DNA from: Ustulina deusta
Taxonomy: Eukaryota > Ascomycota > Sordariomycetes > Xylariales > Xylariaceae
Assembly (NCBI GenBank): GCA_023159155.1
Contig: JAJNNX010000059.1
Location: 62,001-126,000, forward strand
Reading direction: 5' to 3'
Length of the DNA: 64,000 nucleotides
Under the pieces are notes generated by a model. It saw only the letters and a list, made by a program, of their open reading frames with translations. It was not told where the DNA came from and ran no database searches. Of this stretch, positions 12,092 to 23,151 are shown piece after piece; the first letter of the stretch is position 1, and each line of letters starts with the position of its first letter. The translations under genes were made by a program, and so were the position numbers.

Positions 12092-12931
12092 ATGACTCTC
12101 ATCCGCGCTGTCGCCTCAGCGCTCCTCGCAGCCTCCGTAGTCTCCACAACAGGCGTCCTACTCCCACTCTACGTATACCCCTCAACCACCTACAACGACG
12201 GCGCGGCAAACTGGCAGCCCGCACTATCCGCCATAGCAGCGTCGCCAAACGTGCCGTGGCTCGTCGTCGTGAATCCGGATAGCGGGCCCGGCGGGACGGG
12301 GTCGCCCGGCAACGATGACGCAAACTACATCTCGGGGGTTTCCCAGCTGAACGCACAAGCCAACGTGCAGACGATCGGATACATGCGGACCGACTACGGG
12401 GCATCGCCGGCGGCCGAGCTGCAGGCGAACATCACGAACTGGGCCGGCTGGGGGGACGCCGGGGTCGGGGTTGAGGGGATATTCTTCGACGAGGCGAGCG
12501 GGGAGTCGAGCGCCTTCGACTCCCTCGCCTCGGCGGTGACGTACGCGCGGACGGCGTTCGGGGCGCGGCAGATGGTGGCCGTGTGCAACTTCGGCGTGGC
12601 GGTGCTGGACACGGCGGTGTACGACGTCTGCGACGTCGTGGTCGTGTTCGAGAGCGCGCTGAACGACGCGAACTACCCCGTGTACAACGGCACGACGACG
12701 ATCGCCGCCAACACGCCCGACGCCGGCTACGTAGCGCAGGCGGCCGTCATCGTGAACGACTTCACGGGCAGTGCTGCCGACGGCCGCGACGCCGACGCGG
12801 AGCTGCTGCGGAGCTATGTCCACGAGGCGCGGGACGCCGAGCTCGGCTGGCTGTTTTTCTGCTCGGCTGGGTACGACAGCATCACGACGGGTCCGGCTAC
12901 GATTGGCGCCCTGGCTGCTGCATTTAGTTAA
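12092..12931 (+). CDS. Secreted spherulin-4 family protein (GH135-like)
   Basis: Single-exon gene for 279 aa of the spherulation-specific family 4 (spherulin 4). The best-known member, Sph3 of Aspergillus, is a GH135 endo-glycosidase acting on the galactosaminogalactan polysaccharide of the cell surface. A signal peptide spans about residues 1-21 (AVASALLAASVVSTTG). The TIM-barrel-type family motifs are in order: LPLYVYP (24-30), VVVNPDSGPG (58-67), IGYMRTDYG (95-103), VEGIFFDEA (127-135, with the acidic pair Asp133-Glu134) and the late VVVVFE strand (182-187). The length fits the family. Unlike its neighbours the coding sequence is very rich in G and C at third positions. It is convergent with PEX11. 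Secretion and family are well supported; the substrate is inferred. Confidence 0.85.
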   Translation: MTLIRAVASALLAASVVSTTGVLLPLYVYPSTTYNDGAANWQPALSAIAASPNVPWLVVVNPDSGPGGTGSPGNDDANYISGVSQLNAQANVQTIGYMRTDYGASPAAELQANITNWAGWGDAGVGVEGIFFDEASGESSAFDSLASAVTYARTAFGARQMVAVCNFGVAVLDTAVYDVCDVVVVFESALNDANYPVYNGTTTIAANTPDAGYVAQAAVIVNDFTGSAADGRDADAELLRSYVHEARDAELGWLFFCSAGYDSITTGPATIGALAAAFS

Positions 12932-13594
12932 CCCCCCCGTGGTAGATAGAATATGAAAAGAAACAAAGAGAGAAAAAAAAAACCCCCAACCATTTTCAAA
13001 TCAGATTGTTAATGAGTTACCTACCTAGATACCTACTACAATTCATACTGTGATATTATCCTATAAGAATGAAGGCACTCTGATGGAGCATATTCTGAAC
13101 TCATTATGAAACTTATAAAAACAAAAAAACAAAACAAAAAGAGACTAATGTAGAGAGAATTCCTCTAACCCTGCCCGATACATAAGAGAGATAGCTAGCT
13201 GGATAAGGAACTCCGCAATTCCCGGCCGTGTCACAAACCACCCCGGCACCGAGATGGTCGTGGACGCAATGAACCCCTCCGTCCCATATTTTGTACAACA
13301 CTCGACTCTTTCCAACGCCGACTTTGGCACAATTCTCGGGGCCTGAACCCCTTATCCCGAGTTCGTAGGACACACACAGAGCAAGAGATAAAAACGTGCC
13401 TCGTTGCTCGAGCATGCCATGCCATGCCATGCCCCCCTTTAGGCTACCAGCTAGTCGACATATCTAATACCAAAGAACACCGCAACTGCCCATGATATAT
13501 AACATATAACGGCTCTCCCCCGAGGTTCCCGCATAACCCCAGTCACCGACCGTCTTCCAGCCAAGACGTCCCTCCGCCTCCTCCTCCTCCTCCT
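12932..13594. other. Spacer between convergent genes
   Basis: Holds the 3' ends of the spherulin-4-like gene and PEX11. It has A-rich and C-rich short runs (for example 12960-12990) and a CTCCTC run near 13573-13594 just beyond the PEX11 stop. No supported gene. Confidence 0.6.
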
Positions 13595-14561
13595 CTACGC
13601 CGTCTTCTTCCACTGGTTATAGATGCCGATCAAGCTGCTGACGGTACCCGCGAGGCCGACGAAGCCGTCGTCGAAATTCGTCCAGCCGAGCGCCGAGGTG
13701 GGCGCCGTGAGGTCGCAGAGATCGGAGACCAGCTGGAGCCGGCTGGCGTAGCGCTCGCTGTATCAAATTCATTTCATTCGTCAGATTTTTAGTCCCCGAT
13801 CGAAACCATTCTATATATATATCTCTCTCGATACAAGCAAATCGAAAACCGAAAAAGGGGGGGGGGGGGGGGGGGGGGGAAGTGGGGAATAGTAGATAGA
13901 AACTGAAAAAAAAAAGAAAAAGAGAGAGAGAGAGAGAGAGAGAAATATATATAGAGAGGTAGAGAGATAAGAGAGATGGAACTCACAGCGCAATCTTCTT
14001 GGCCTCCACCACGCCCTCGCCCTCCTTCAAATCGACCTTGGCCTCGCGCTGTCTCAGCCGGTGCAGCGTGTACAGCTGCGCGACGACGGAGCACGCGAGG
14101 CCGACGGTCCAGAAGCGGTACGCCTCCCTGCCGGCGCGCTTGGCGCCGTCCCAGGGCCGGATGTTGAGCGCCGTGGGGACGGTGAGGACGTCGGCCGTGA
14201 GGTAGCCCGCGTAGCCCAGCTGGCGGCCGAGGGTGGCGTACTTGAGGACCAGGTCGCCTCCGCCGCCGCCGCTGCTGTTTTTGGAGCCGGCCGTCAGCGA
14301 GTCGAAGGCCACCGCCGCGGCCTTGATGTGCTCGACGTTCTTGCCCACGCGCAGCAGCTTGCGCGCCTGCCCGAACGACTTCTTGATCCCCTCGTACGGC
14401 GCCATCTCGGCCCGCGTCGCGTTCGTCCGCAGCAGGTACCACGAGTAGAACCGCGCGAAGTACTGCAGCAGCCGCAGCAGCTTGTCCCGGCCCACCGTCG
14501 TCGCTACGAACTTGAGGTAGTGCGATACCGCCGGGTGGTAGACGAGTGCGTCGGCGACCAT
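13595..14561 (-). CDS. pex11: Peroxisomal membrane protein Pex11
   Basis: Peroxin that tubulates the peroxisome membrane and drives peroxisome proliferation and division. Two exons: 14561-13987 and 13757-13595, giving 245 aa, close to the usual 230-245. The N-terminus (LVYHPAVSHYLKFVATTVGRD, then KLLRLLQYFARFYSWYL) is the amphipathic helix region typical of Pex11. Later come FGQARKLLRVGKN, a membrane segment around AYRFWTVGLACSVVAQLYTL, and a C-terminal hydrophobic part (GFVGLAGTVSSLIGIYNQW). Splicing joins CT to C to make Leu-Glu-Arg. A glycine-rich stretch (SSGGGGGD) lies mid-protein. The 229-bp intron is unusually long and contains a 23-base G run and GA repeats on the plus strand. Confidence 0.9.
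13857..13943. repeat. G23 homopolymer and (AG)n tract in the PEX11 intron
   Basis: A run of 23 G at 13857-13879 and an AG repeat at 13921-13943, both inside the PEX11 intron. On the transcribed strand these read as C23 and CT repeats. The G run can form quadruplex structures, and its length should be treated with caution because such runs are prone to sequencing error. Confidence 0.9.
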
Positions 14562-16193
14562 TTTGGGCGGGCGGTTTTTTTCTTCTTCCCCTTTTTCTTT
14601 TTTTCTTTCTGGCTTATTTATCTATCTCTTATTGAGAAAGAGAGAGAGAGGAAGGGTTCGTCGGGTCTGGAGGGGTGTATCTATCTATGGAGGGGAGGGG
14701 TAGATTAAAAAGTGGACAATTGCCTGCACTCGCTTTCCAGGTGTTTGTTTGTCGAAGCCGGTATTACACGGAATGAAGGTATGAGATGTGATGTGATGTG
14801 ATGTGATGCGATGTGGCACAAAGGTATCGTTTGCGATCGATCGATGCAAGGGACCGGTTAAGGGACCGGTTGTCGCACCTACACTAGACACAGCGGCATC
14901 CAGCCCTCTCGTCAGCTCGATTGAAGACACGGCCACCAATTTGGACATAAGCTGAAATATACCTGGTTTGGTGGAGAATTGAGAAAACCTGCAGCCGCGA
15001 ATGACAGGTCTGGAGAGCGACGACAAGGAATATCAGTCCAGATAGAGAGGGGGATGTAATAACTTCGAAGTCATTGCAGCCGAATAAGTGGCTGGAGTAA
15101 CGGCTGTATTAAAGTCGCGGCGCTGGAACGTGGGACCCCAGCACATGCCGAGGTCTATGGCTCGATGGATTACCTAGCTCGGTCGGGATTTCTATCAGTG
15201 GTTGGCCAACAACACCCCCATTTAGCAGATCGAGAACCGGGCATTATTGCCGTATTAGTTCGCCTCTGGGGTACCGGCCTCGCTAACTATAGTAGTCATC
15301 ATATAGTTCCGTATAGGTACACCACTAGTCACTACCTACAAGAAGGATCCCATTATCTCACTGTGGGAATCAGTTGGTTCTGGGAATAATCTTGGAGTGT
15401 AAAACAATATAAAAAACAATTCAAATGCAGTGCTTTTTGTCAATATAAATTTATTTGTGTTTTTGATATATATATGTATATATTAGATGTCTTGTAAGTG
15501 ACATACATCACCTAGTCCTCAGCGGCAATCACTACACATCTTTGCTTGTGAGCCGGCTGTGTTTTTCAGAGTGCGTGAGATATTTTCTCCCTCTATTCTT
15601 TTTGGAACCCATGGTAGACATACTCATTGCCTCTCGGTTCTTCAATCCGTGAGATGTTACTCCGGAAGTAGTGTAGTCGGATTTAAAATTACACATTTCA
15701 CTGGAATCAAGATCACAGCGAATTGTGTAGCATGTGCATAGATCTAATTGAGGTACGCTTTTCTAGCAAACCTCGCGAATATTCCGCAACCGAGATTACG
15801 CATCTCGATACTGTTGTGTGCGTGTTCGGATCATTCCCAACCAAGTACGCCCATAACAATACCTTGGAGCCTGGAAGGCAGCATCTCCAGGCACGAACGA
15901 GGTGGGAACCAAGCATCACACAATTATTCTTACCTCGGAAAATCTCAACTCTGACCTCGACTATAGGAATACTGTGCAGCTACGAGATGCGTCGTTGACC
16001 TCGAGGGCGAGGTCGAAACATGAACAGGAACAAGGCGTCGGCAGTCATCTCGTGAGAGAGTAAACATCTTCTGTTCGGCGACAAAAGACCGTGTGCGAAG
16101 CTCTCTTCCCAGAACTTGGTGTGTAATGACGTTGATGTGCACCATTGTGATCTGGCCACCGACGGGATCACACAGGTGTCCAGACTACCTACT
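14562..16193. other. Intergenic region between PEX11 and PRS
   Basis: Contains the PEX11 promoter (CT/GA-rich near 14570-14660), a GATGT pentanucleotide repeat at about 14785-14816, and AT-rich DNA at 15395-15490. The short frames around 15720-16000 have no family motif. The 3' end of the PRPP synthetase gene lies at the right edge. Confidence 0.5.
14785..14816. repeat. GATGT pentanucleotide repeat
   Basis: About six tandem GATGT/GATGC units upstream of PEX11. Confidence 0.85.
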
Positions 16194-17774
16194 TCAATCA
16201 TATTGAAATAAGACGCTGATTGATTCGCCGTGGTGGATACGACGGATAGCCTCGGCAAAGATCGGCGAAACGTCTAACACATCCAGCTTTGGACATAATC
16301 TCCGGTGTTCAACCTGAGGAACCGAGTTGGTGACCACGATCTTGTCGATGGCCGAGAGGTTGATGCGCTGTATCGCATCGCCGCTGAAAACACCATGGGT
16401 GATCAGTGCGTAGACGACGGTCGCGCGTTCCTTTCTCAACAGCTTAGCAGCCCGAGTGATTGTATTGGCTGTATCAACAAGATCGTCGATCAGAATACAG
16501 ACACGGTTGGCAACATTGCCCACTAGCATCATGGTGGCATTCTGTCGGTCCGTGATCCGCGTGGGCCGTCGTTCCTGGGGGTTTGACTAAGTTTGGGGTC
16601 ACTCATAAGTAGGTCTCCATCTTACCTTGTGAATAAGAGCAAATTCCATTCCGAGGCTATCAGCTATAGCGGTAGCTCGCTTGGCACCGCCTGCATCTGG
16701 ACTGACAATAACGGCGTCCCTATAATCCGGAATGTTTTGTTGGATATAACGTTGGAGCAAGGGGCGGCCGTACAAGTTGTCCATTGGGATGTCGAAAAAC
16801 CCTTGATACTGGGGATCGTGAAGGTCCAATGCAACCACACTATCATACTTGTCAGTGTCCTCCATCTCTACGAGATGTTAATATATATATATATATATAT
16901 ATTGATACTAAAGGCAGGTGGGTCTTAAAGTGCAGGAAGTCAAATGGCAAACCGTGGAAGGGTAGACCGGGGTGATACATACTGATCCGCGCCAGCGCAC
17001 GTAAGAAGATCTGCTACCAAAGTACCTGCCTGTGCGACCCATCGCTTGTATCCCGGCTTCGCTTGGAATGTGCTTACAAGAGAAGGGTTCTGCAAATCAT
17101 GGGTGGTGAAACTTTGAGTCTGCATCGCGGCGAGACCAGGGCGAGCCGGGGCAGGAGCGATATTCGGGAGCGGGTCATTGCTCGCAGAACTCTCGCCATT
17201 AGAACGAGATGTTCCGTTCACGAGTCCATGGCCATTTCCATGTGGGAGAGAAGGTCTACTCATGGCTCTCGACAGATCGGTGTCCTTGTTGAAGCTCGGG
17301 GTCTTATCGATTCCAGGAGCTGGCGTCGCAGGGACGCTTTCGAAGGTGTACTTGTCCTTGGGAACCTCAAGGGGAGGCTTGGAAAGTGGAGCGCCTGACT
17401 TGTTGTAGGGGAGGTCAGGCTGTCGCGAGTAGGGAAACAAAGGAAGGACTGCAGTAACTCTCTTGGCAGATCCAATCTTGCAAGCAGAGATCACTAAGTA
17501 AGAGGTCAATGCTGATGCTCTAAAGTGCGATGGCCTCGACGCTGGGTGACATACTAATGCAGAGTTCCATGAGGTGGTCATTCACTGATCCACCACCAGA
17601 CTGAATAATGAAGACATCTTTGCCACGAACCGAGTCTTTGATCTCGCAGCGTGTCTCGCCAACAGAGAATTTGCTCAGTATGCGGTTGCCAATCGGCAGG
17701 CCAAGTATATTGCAAATATTCTCGGTCAGGACCGGGTGGGAGTTACCGCCAAGGATGACGATATTGCGGACCAT
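16194..17774 (-). CDS. Ribose-phosphate pyrophosphokinase, Prs1 type with long insert
   Basis: Makes PRPP from ribose 5-phosphate and ATP, the entry to purine, pyrimidine, histidine and tryptophan synthesis. Four exons: 17774-17555, 17493-16983, 16839-16626, 16574-16194, giving 441 aa. The N-terminus has [10 protein letters not shown] and [10 protein letters not shown]; then [15 protein letters not shown]; then [18 protein letters not shown]; and the PRPP-binding loop [12 protein letters not shown] (about 342-352), the Prs1-like form of the usual DD..DT.GT. A Ser/Pro-rich insert of roughly 110 residues interrupts the catalytic core after YSRQ, like the non-homologous region of yeast Prs1, which links PRPP synthesis to cell integrity. 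The acceptor after the third exon border was chosen because only TATGATAG|TG gives the expected [12 protein letters not shown] in frame. The start lies in ACCATGTT on the plus-strand view. Confidence 0.93.
16879..16902. repeat. (TA)n microsatellite in a PRS intron
   Basis: A run of about 12 TA dinucleotides inside the second intron (16982-16840) of the PRPP synthetase gene. Confidence 0.9.
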
Positions 17775-19298
17775 GTTGGAGGGGTGTTTTGCCGAACCAA
17801 AGCGTAGAAGCTATTGAGCGGGAAAAACAACCGTCCAGCGTCAGTACAACAAGCGATGAGAATCCCAGGAAGGAGGGCCTCCTGGCAAGGCCAAACAAGC
17901 CAATTGGGAGAACTAACAGAGAAGGGGTCGGTGCAATATTTCGTGTAGAGTAGCCAATTGCTTGAAAACTCAAGGCTGGCTGAAGAAATCCCTGCTTGCT
18001 CCGATCACGGTGACTACGTGAAAAGATGAGCTCGACAGCTGTGCAGGTTTAATTTGGGCAAATAAACTAAAGCTGCTAGGTTCCACCTGGGAGAAGGGTG
18101 CAGGCAGGAAGTCGAAAACAATGTGTGTTAGAGAAGAATCATGTTGAAGACATGGAATGAATCGCAGCAGTTGAATGCAAAGCCTTCTCGGCTGATGTTA
18201 GACTGAGAGGGAAGAAAAAAAAAAAGGGTTGATCAATAGCGAGCGAGGTATTTGGTCTGTAATGACAAGTCAGCCAGTGAGTGAGCGAGTGGCATAGTGT
18301 TGAGGAAGACCCACTTCTTCCGAGGGGCTCTTTTTATTCAAGCGAGACAAGACAATGGCAAGTGGAAAACTCTGTATGCTACCCAGGTGGGCGAGGACCC
18401 CTGTATTTGCAGCACCGTTGGTGACCGATGGCCACAGAGCACTGCAGGCAGCCTCTTCCAATGCAGGATAACGCCACTTCCTACTGTGCGCTAATGATGA
18501 GCTGCAGTCTAGTGTGTACTGCACTCCGTGTCCACACGTCATCACCGGGCACTGCGACACCACCTAGGCACTATGTACTAGGTTCACCGGAGGTACCTAT
18601 TTTCAGCTGACAATTTATTGGGTGGTTTTCTCAACTGGAACTGTCACAAGCAAAACACACCAGTGGACTCACAACACTACCTACCAACACGAGAACAACA
18701 CCAGACTGAGCTCGTACCTTAACCAAGCACCTAGTTTAGGTCGGTCCACACTGCTGTGTGATGGTGTCAATGCGACACCATCGGTATATTTAAACACATG
18801 CAGCGAAAGTCAATTGGCATGAGAATACAACAAATCACTTAGTTCCACGCCAATCTACGAAAAAAGGATGCATCACCGATGCCGCCATGAACCAAAAAAT
18901 GAGATGCTTGGTACCGTACCCGTCCTGGCCAGAAACCTACTTAGGTAGTGTAGGGTAGTAGCGGTGCTCGCTAGGTCCGCTACAGGGCAAATTTCAGCCG
19001 CCTTGCAGGAGTGTACCGAGATAAGGTAAGATAATACTACCTAATCTGGGTTACTCAATTGTACTACCTACCTTACCTAATACAAAGCGCATCTGGTCAG
19101 GTGATGGCGCGTCCAGAACAAGACGCGATACAACACGCCTGCATCCACTTAGGATCTCAACTATCCAGACATACATAGAACCTCAATCATTAGAAGTTGT
19201 TTTGGTTGTTTGCTTCGTTGCCCAATAATCTTGCATTATACTCTAATTGTACAACCTGTCACTGTATCTGTTTCTATCTAAATTAGCAGCAGCTTGTA
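17775..19298. other. Divergent promoter region, PRS and DNA glycosylase
   Basis: About 1.5 kb shared by two genes transcribed away from each other. Several short frames (for example 18270-18610) lack motifs. TACCTACC-type words cluster near 19030-19080. I see no supported gene; long 5' leaders or unseen upstream exons are possible. Confidence 0.5.
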
Positions 19299-20640
19299 AT
19301 GCCTGAAATCGCCGAAGGTAGGACCCGAGATATTCACTCACCACATCACTTGGACAAGCCCTATCCTGTCCGGTGTCACCTTGCATCCCGAGCACAAACT
19401 AACGCTGTGCCTCTAAGTCGCACGAGTGACACACTTCCTCCGCCAGCATCTAGTCGGGAAGAAGATAGGCAGGATCGTCGCCCAAGATGACAACAGCGTG
19501 TTTGGCAAGGTCGGGACAAGCGGATCAGCCTTTCAGGCAGCGTTGACGGGGAAGCGTGTGGTTGGTGCCGGGAGCCAGGGGAAATACTTCTGGCTTGAGC
19601 TCGACACGCCGCCGCATCCCGTCATGCATCTGGGCATGACAGGGTGGATCCACATCCGCGGGGTGCAGACGGCATACAACCGGTATGCGGAGAAGATGAA
19701 CGGCGCCGACAAGGATGCCTGGCCGCCGAAGTTCTGGAAGTTCCATCTCGAAACCGACAGCGACCCGGAAGTGGGTGTGGCGTTCACGGATGCGCGGCGG
19801 TTCGGTCGCATCCGCCTTGTTGATTGCCCGGGGGCCGAGATCAGATCGAACAGCCCACTGGTCGAGAATGGACCGGATCCCGTCATCGATCGCAAGATCT
19901 TCACAGAAGAATATCTGCGCAAGAAGATGAAAGGGCGACACGTCCCGGTCAAGGCACTGCTGCTCGACCAGGCCATGATCAGCGGCATTGGGAACTGGGT
20001 GGGTGATGAGATCCTGTACCAAGCAGAGCTACACCCGGAGCAATACAGCGACGACTTCTCCGACGATGAGATCGCAAGGTTGTACAAAGCCATCTGCTAC
20101 GTCTGCGACACGGCGGTCGAGGCCCTCGGCGATTCGGATCAGTTCCCGGAGGACTGGCTATTTAACCACCGCTGGGGTAAAGGCAAGAAGGACGCCGCCA
20201 AGACGTTGCCGAATGGCGAGAAGATCATATTTGTCCAGGTGGGCGGGCGAACAAGCTGCGTAGTGCCCAGCAGGCAGAAGAAGACCGGCCGCGTGGCAGC
20301 AGGCGTCAAGGAAGAAGAGCCGGAACCCAAACCCAAACCCAAACCCAAACCAGAGGTCAAGAGGAAAAAGGGCAACAACAAAAACAGTCGCTTTTTCGAC
20401 AACGGAGCCAAGGACGAGGATGGCGACCAAGAGGAGGTCGAGCCGGAAGCACGCCCCGTGAAGAAAGCGAGGTCAACTACCCAGAAGGCTGTCAAAAAGG
20501 AAGTTTACGAGATTGCGTCCATAAGCAAAGATTCGAAGCCGAAAAAGGGCGCGAGAAAGACCAGCGAGAAACCAACCGCTTCTCCCCCTTCCGACATAGG
20601 TAGAAGGCGATCAACTAGGCTCAGTAAAACTACATCATGA
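19299..20640 (+). CDS. Formamidopyrimidine-DNA glycosylase (Fpg/Nei family), zincless type
   Basis: Base-excision repair enzyme that removes oxidised bases and nicks the site by beta/delta elimination. Two exons: 19299-19317 (19 nt) and 19418-20640, giving 413 aa. The tiny first exon supplies MPEIAE, so the catalytic Pro2 and Glu3 are present after Met removal. Next come LVGKKIGRI, GSQGKYFWLELDTPPHPVMHLGMTGW, and the helix-two-turn-helix (ISGIGNWVGDEILYQAELHP, about residues 192-211). The zinc finger of bacterial Fpg is missing. In its place VGGRTSCVVPSRQKKTG resembles the zincless finger of plant and fungal homologues. The last 120 residues are a low-complexity basic tail (KPKPKPKPKP, KKGNNKNS, RRRSTRLSK), probably for nuclear targeting or DNA binding. 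The intron branch site is CTAAC near 19398. Convergent with the next gene. Confidence 0.92.
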
Positions 20641-21043
20641 TGAGCTAGGCAAGCCAAACACTATACATTTCTGTTTATATTTTCGCATATCGGGTGTCGA
20701 ATAGTCTGCGTGTAGTATAGGGTCAACCACACATGGCTTCCAAGTCAGGGGCAGTTTTTGAGCATCAAGTTTTGCAGACAACCCACATAAGCACACTCGG
20801 GGCTAGATCAAGTCTGCCAAAAAATATCTTCTGATTCCTCTCATGGGCGAATGCCGTATTGGGTTATAAGTCAGGTTAACCCAATTAAGTGCCTATCTGT
20901 AGTATATAGTGGAAGCCCAATATGAACAAGACGAGAAACTACTATAAACTACCACTTTTTGCGCAGCAGCCGCCAAAGAGAACAAGCGGGGCTTCATCAA
21001 GCACCTGTAGTTGTGTATACCTTGATGGACACATTCATGAGCC
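20641..21043. other. Spacer between convergent genes
   Basis: Holds the 3' ends of the glycosylase gene and of the disordered-protein gene. No gene or structured RNA recognised. Confidence 0.6.
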
Positions 21044-23151
21044 CTATTCGATTGACATTCGCATCAAGCCATCATTGGTATCGCTCATACCCTGGAATCC
21101 CACACGGCCTTTAGCTCCGCTGATAGGCCGTCCTGCGTTTGATGTGTTGTTGTTGTTGTTGTTGCTCCCACCCGAGCTCCCGTTCTCGCTAGGCGTGCCG
21201 GAAACTTTGTCTCCGCCGTGGTTACTGCCAGGTCGTGAGCCCCAGGGCATATTGTCTCGCTGCAATGGACTCTGCATGATTGGTGAATTATGTACGCTCA
21301 TTCCCGGACTAACTGCCCGCCTTTTGAAGATATGAGGATCAAAGTCATCTTCTCTCCGACGTTTACTATTTATTCGCCGTGTAATCTCCGCCGCTGTGGG
21401 TGGGATGCTGCCTGTTTGGGACGGTGTCGCTGAAGCGGTTGGTTGTGGCGTTTCGGATTTTTGACTATCACTGCCATGACTGTGAAAACCCATGCCAGGT
21501 CCAAATAAACCTGTGTTTCCAGAGCCTGCTGACATGGACGGTGAATCCATATTGATATCTTCACTGATGCCAGAAGAAGAGCCCCTCGGCAAAATCACAG
21601 GGGGCGGTGGCGTTATTCTCGTCCCGTTAATACTACCAGTTTCGGAAAAAGTGTCCCAGAAGTTTTTGCCTTTAGAATTCTTCATGGCCTGCTGTTTGAA
21701 ACTGCTAGATAATGCTGAGTCTGACATCAGGTCATCGTCGGGTATCTCATCAAACGGCTCTTGCGTAGTCCCAAACTTAGGTGATGACTGTGCTGTAGGT
21801 ATATTGGAGGTCTCCAAAGGAAGAGTAGGTGCACCTGGCGGTATCCGCGGTTCAAGATCCATGTCGCTTTCTCGCACCTGACGAATTACCTCCGCTTCGC
21901 GACGAACCTCGGAATCGATAGGGGCGACTTCTTCCGCTAGGGCGGCGCGGATTCGTGCGAAGCCTTTCGTTTTCGGCTTTATGTGCATTAATATACTGTG
22001 ATGCGTGAAAACATCCGAAGACGGGAGGCTAGACCACATACCAACAGATTACCTCTACGAGTAACAGCCCTCTTGACGACACCTCTAACGCCATCTCTTC
22101 CAGGAGTAATAGGTGAGGGATCTCCAGCCTCTATAACCCTTTCTTCATTTTCACTCCCCGAAATGTGTAACTGGTTGGCTGCCCAACTGATGCTCTCTCG
22201 TCGTGGATGGACCATAGGAATATCCCTCATGTCCTTCATCAAATTATTACTGGGAGGTGACCGAGACAGCGTTCCCGGCGATGCTGCATTGAAACCTAGA
22301 GCTGCAAGGCCTCGCAGCTTCTTTCTGGGTTGTTTCCGGGGTCGAATTCGAAAACTCGAAGGCGTATTGATAGCAGAGGGTCCACCGGGCAACCAAGGAA
22401 CGGGATGAATGTTCTGGTTTTGTGTGCCGCTCTTGGCAACCTGAGGTGTGGTGAGAATGGCGTCCTCCATCTCATCATCCATGCAGTCATCTTCTCCGCT
22501 GCTCGAAGAGGAATCTGACACGGTGGGATTTGTGCTGCCTACGGAGCTAGACATGAGCATGCGCTCATGGTTGCCCATTATTGACCGCAGTGGGGTGGAT
22601 GACTGCTCTGCCTCGTAGTCGCCATTACCTCGCCGAGGTATATTCATCGCACGGCCCCCAATAGTGGGCGACAAATCTGGCGACGATTGTTCGGCTAGCA
22701 TAGAGTGATGCAGGCTTGTAGCAGCACGGGAAAAGTCTAAACCTCTTGATCGTCGTGGAAGAATATTGGTGGGTGAGGCGTAAATCTGGGAATGATCGAG
22801 CTTTGGGGACAAAGGAGCTGGTTTCATGTACGATGACTGGGCCGGCGAGTTGGCCTCTCGTTGTGGCATGTGAAGCGACAGACCGTGCATAGGGAATTCA
22901 GGGCGCCGGGGCGTCACTGGGGCGACAGCGTCTTCGTTCCTGTCTTTCCCCAGTGCCGTGTCGTCCTTGGATGCCCGTCTTGACGCTTCGATGATGAACG
23001 GCGACGGCGACAATTGAGACCCATCCCCATCAGAGAGACTCCGAGTCCTCGAGAGGAACGGCGTGCCATGGCCGCTGCTGGCACCTATGTTCCCGCCTCT
23101 GATATCCTCATCCATCACAGCGAATTCATGGTCGTCGGCTGTTGTTGCCAT
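21044..23151 (-). CDS. Large disordered protein of unknown function
   Basis: Two exons, 23151-22042 and 21976-21044, giving 680 aa; the GTATGT donor and the AG before CCGAAAACG join RRGNLL to PKTKGFARIR in frame. I do not recognise the family. Most of the protein is low complexity: Ser/Pro-rich with many SP and TP sites (SPSP, PVTPRRP, SPDLSP, RSPPS), a long acidic Ser run (SDSSSSSGEDDCMDDEMED), a basic stretch (RPRKQPRKKLRG), another basic cluster (INSKRRREDDFD) and an Asn run (SNNNNNNTSN). The only part that looks folded and likely conserved spans the exon junction (VVKRAVTRRGNLLPKTKGF, then ARIRAALAEEVAPIDSEVRREAEVI cut short here for length). The composition suggests a nuclear protein phosphorylated by proline-directed kinases, such as a transcription or cell-cycle cofactor; that is inference. 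Confidence 0.75.

Noticed and set aside
12099..12823. Long minus frames of 101 and 199 aa over the spherulin-4 gene
   Set aside because: High GC at third positions removes stops in the antisense frames; the plus frame has the signal peptide and family motifs.
14061..14708. 215-aa plus frame across PEX11
   Set aside because: Antisense shadow of a GC-rich exon; the minus strand encodes Pex11.
20325..20352. Telomere-like CCCAAA repeat
   Set aside because: It is in frame in the glycosylase tail and encodes the Lys-Pro repeat; the unit is not the fungal TTAGGG telomere repeat.
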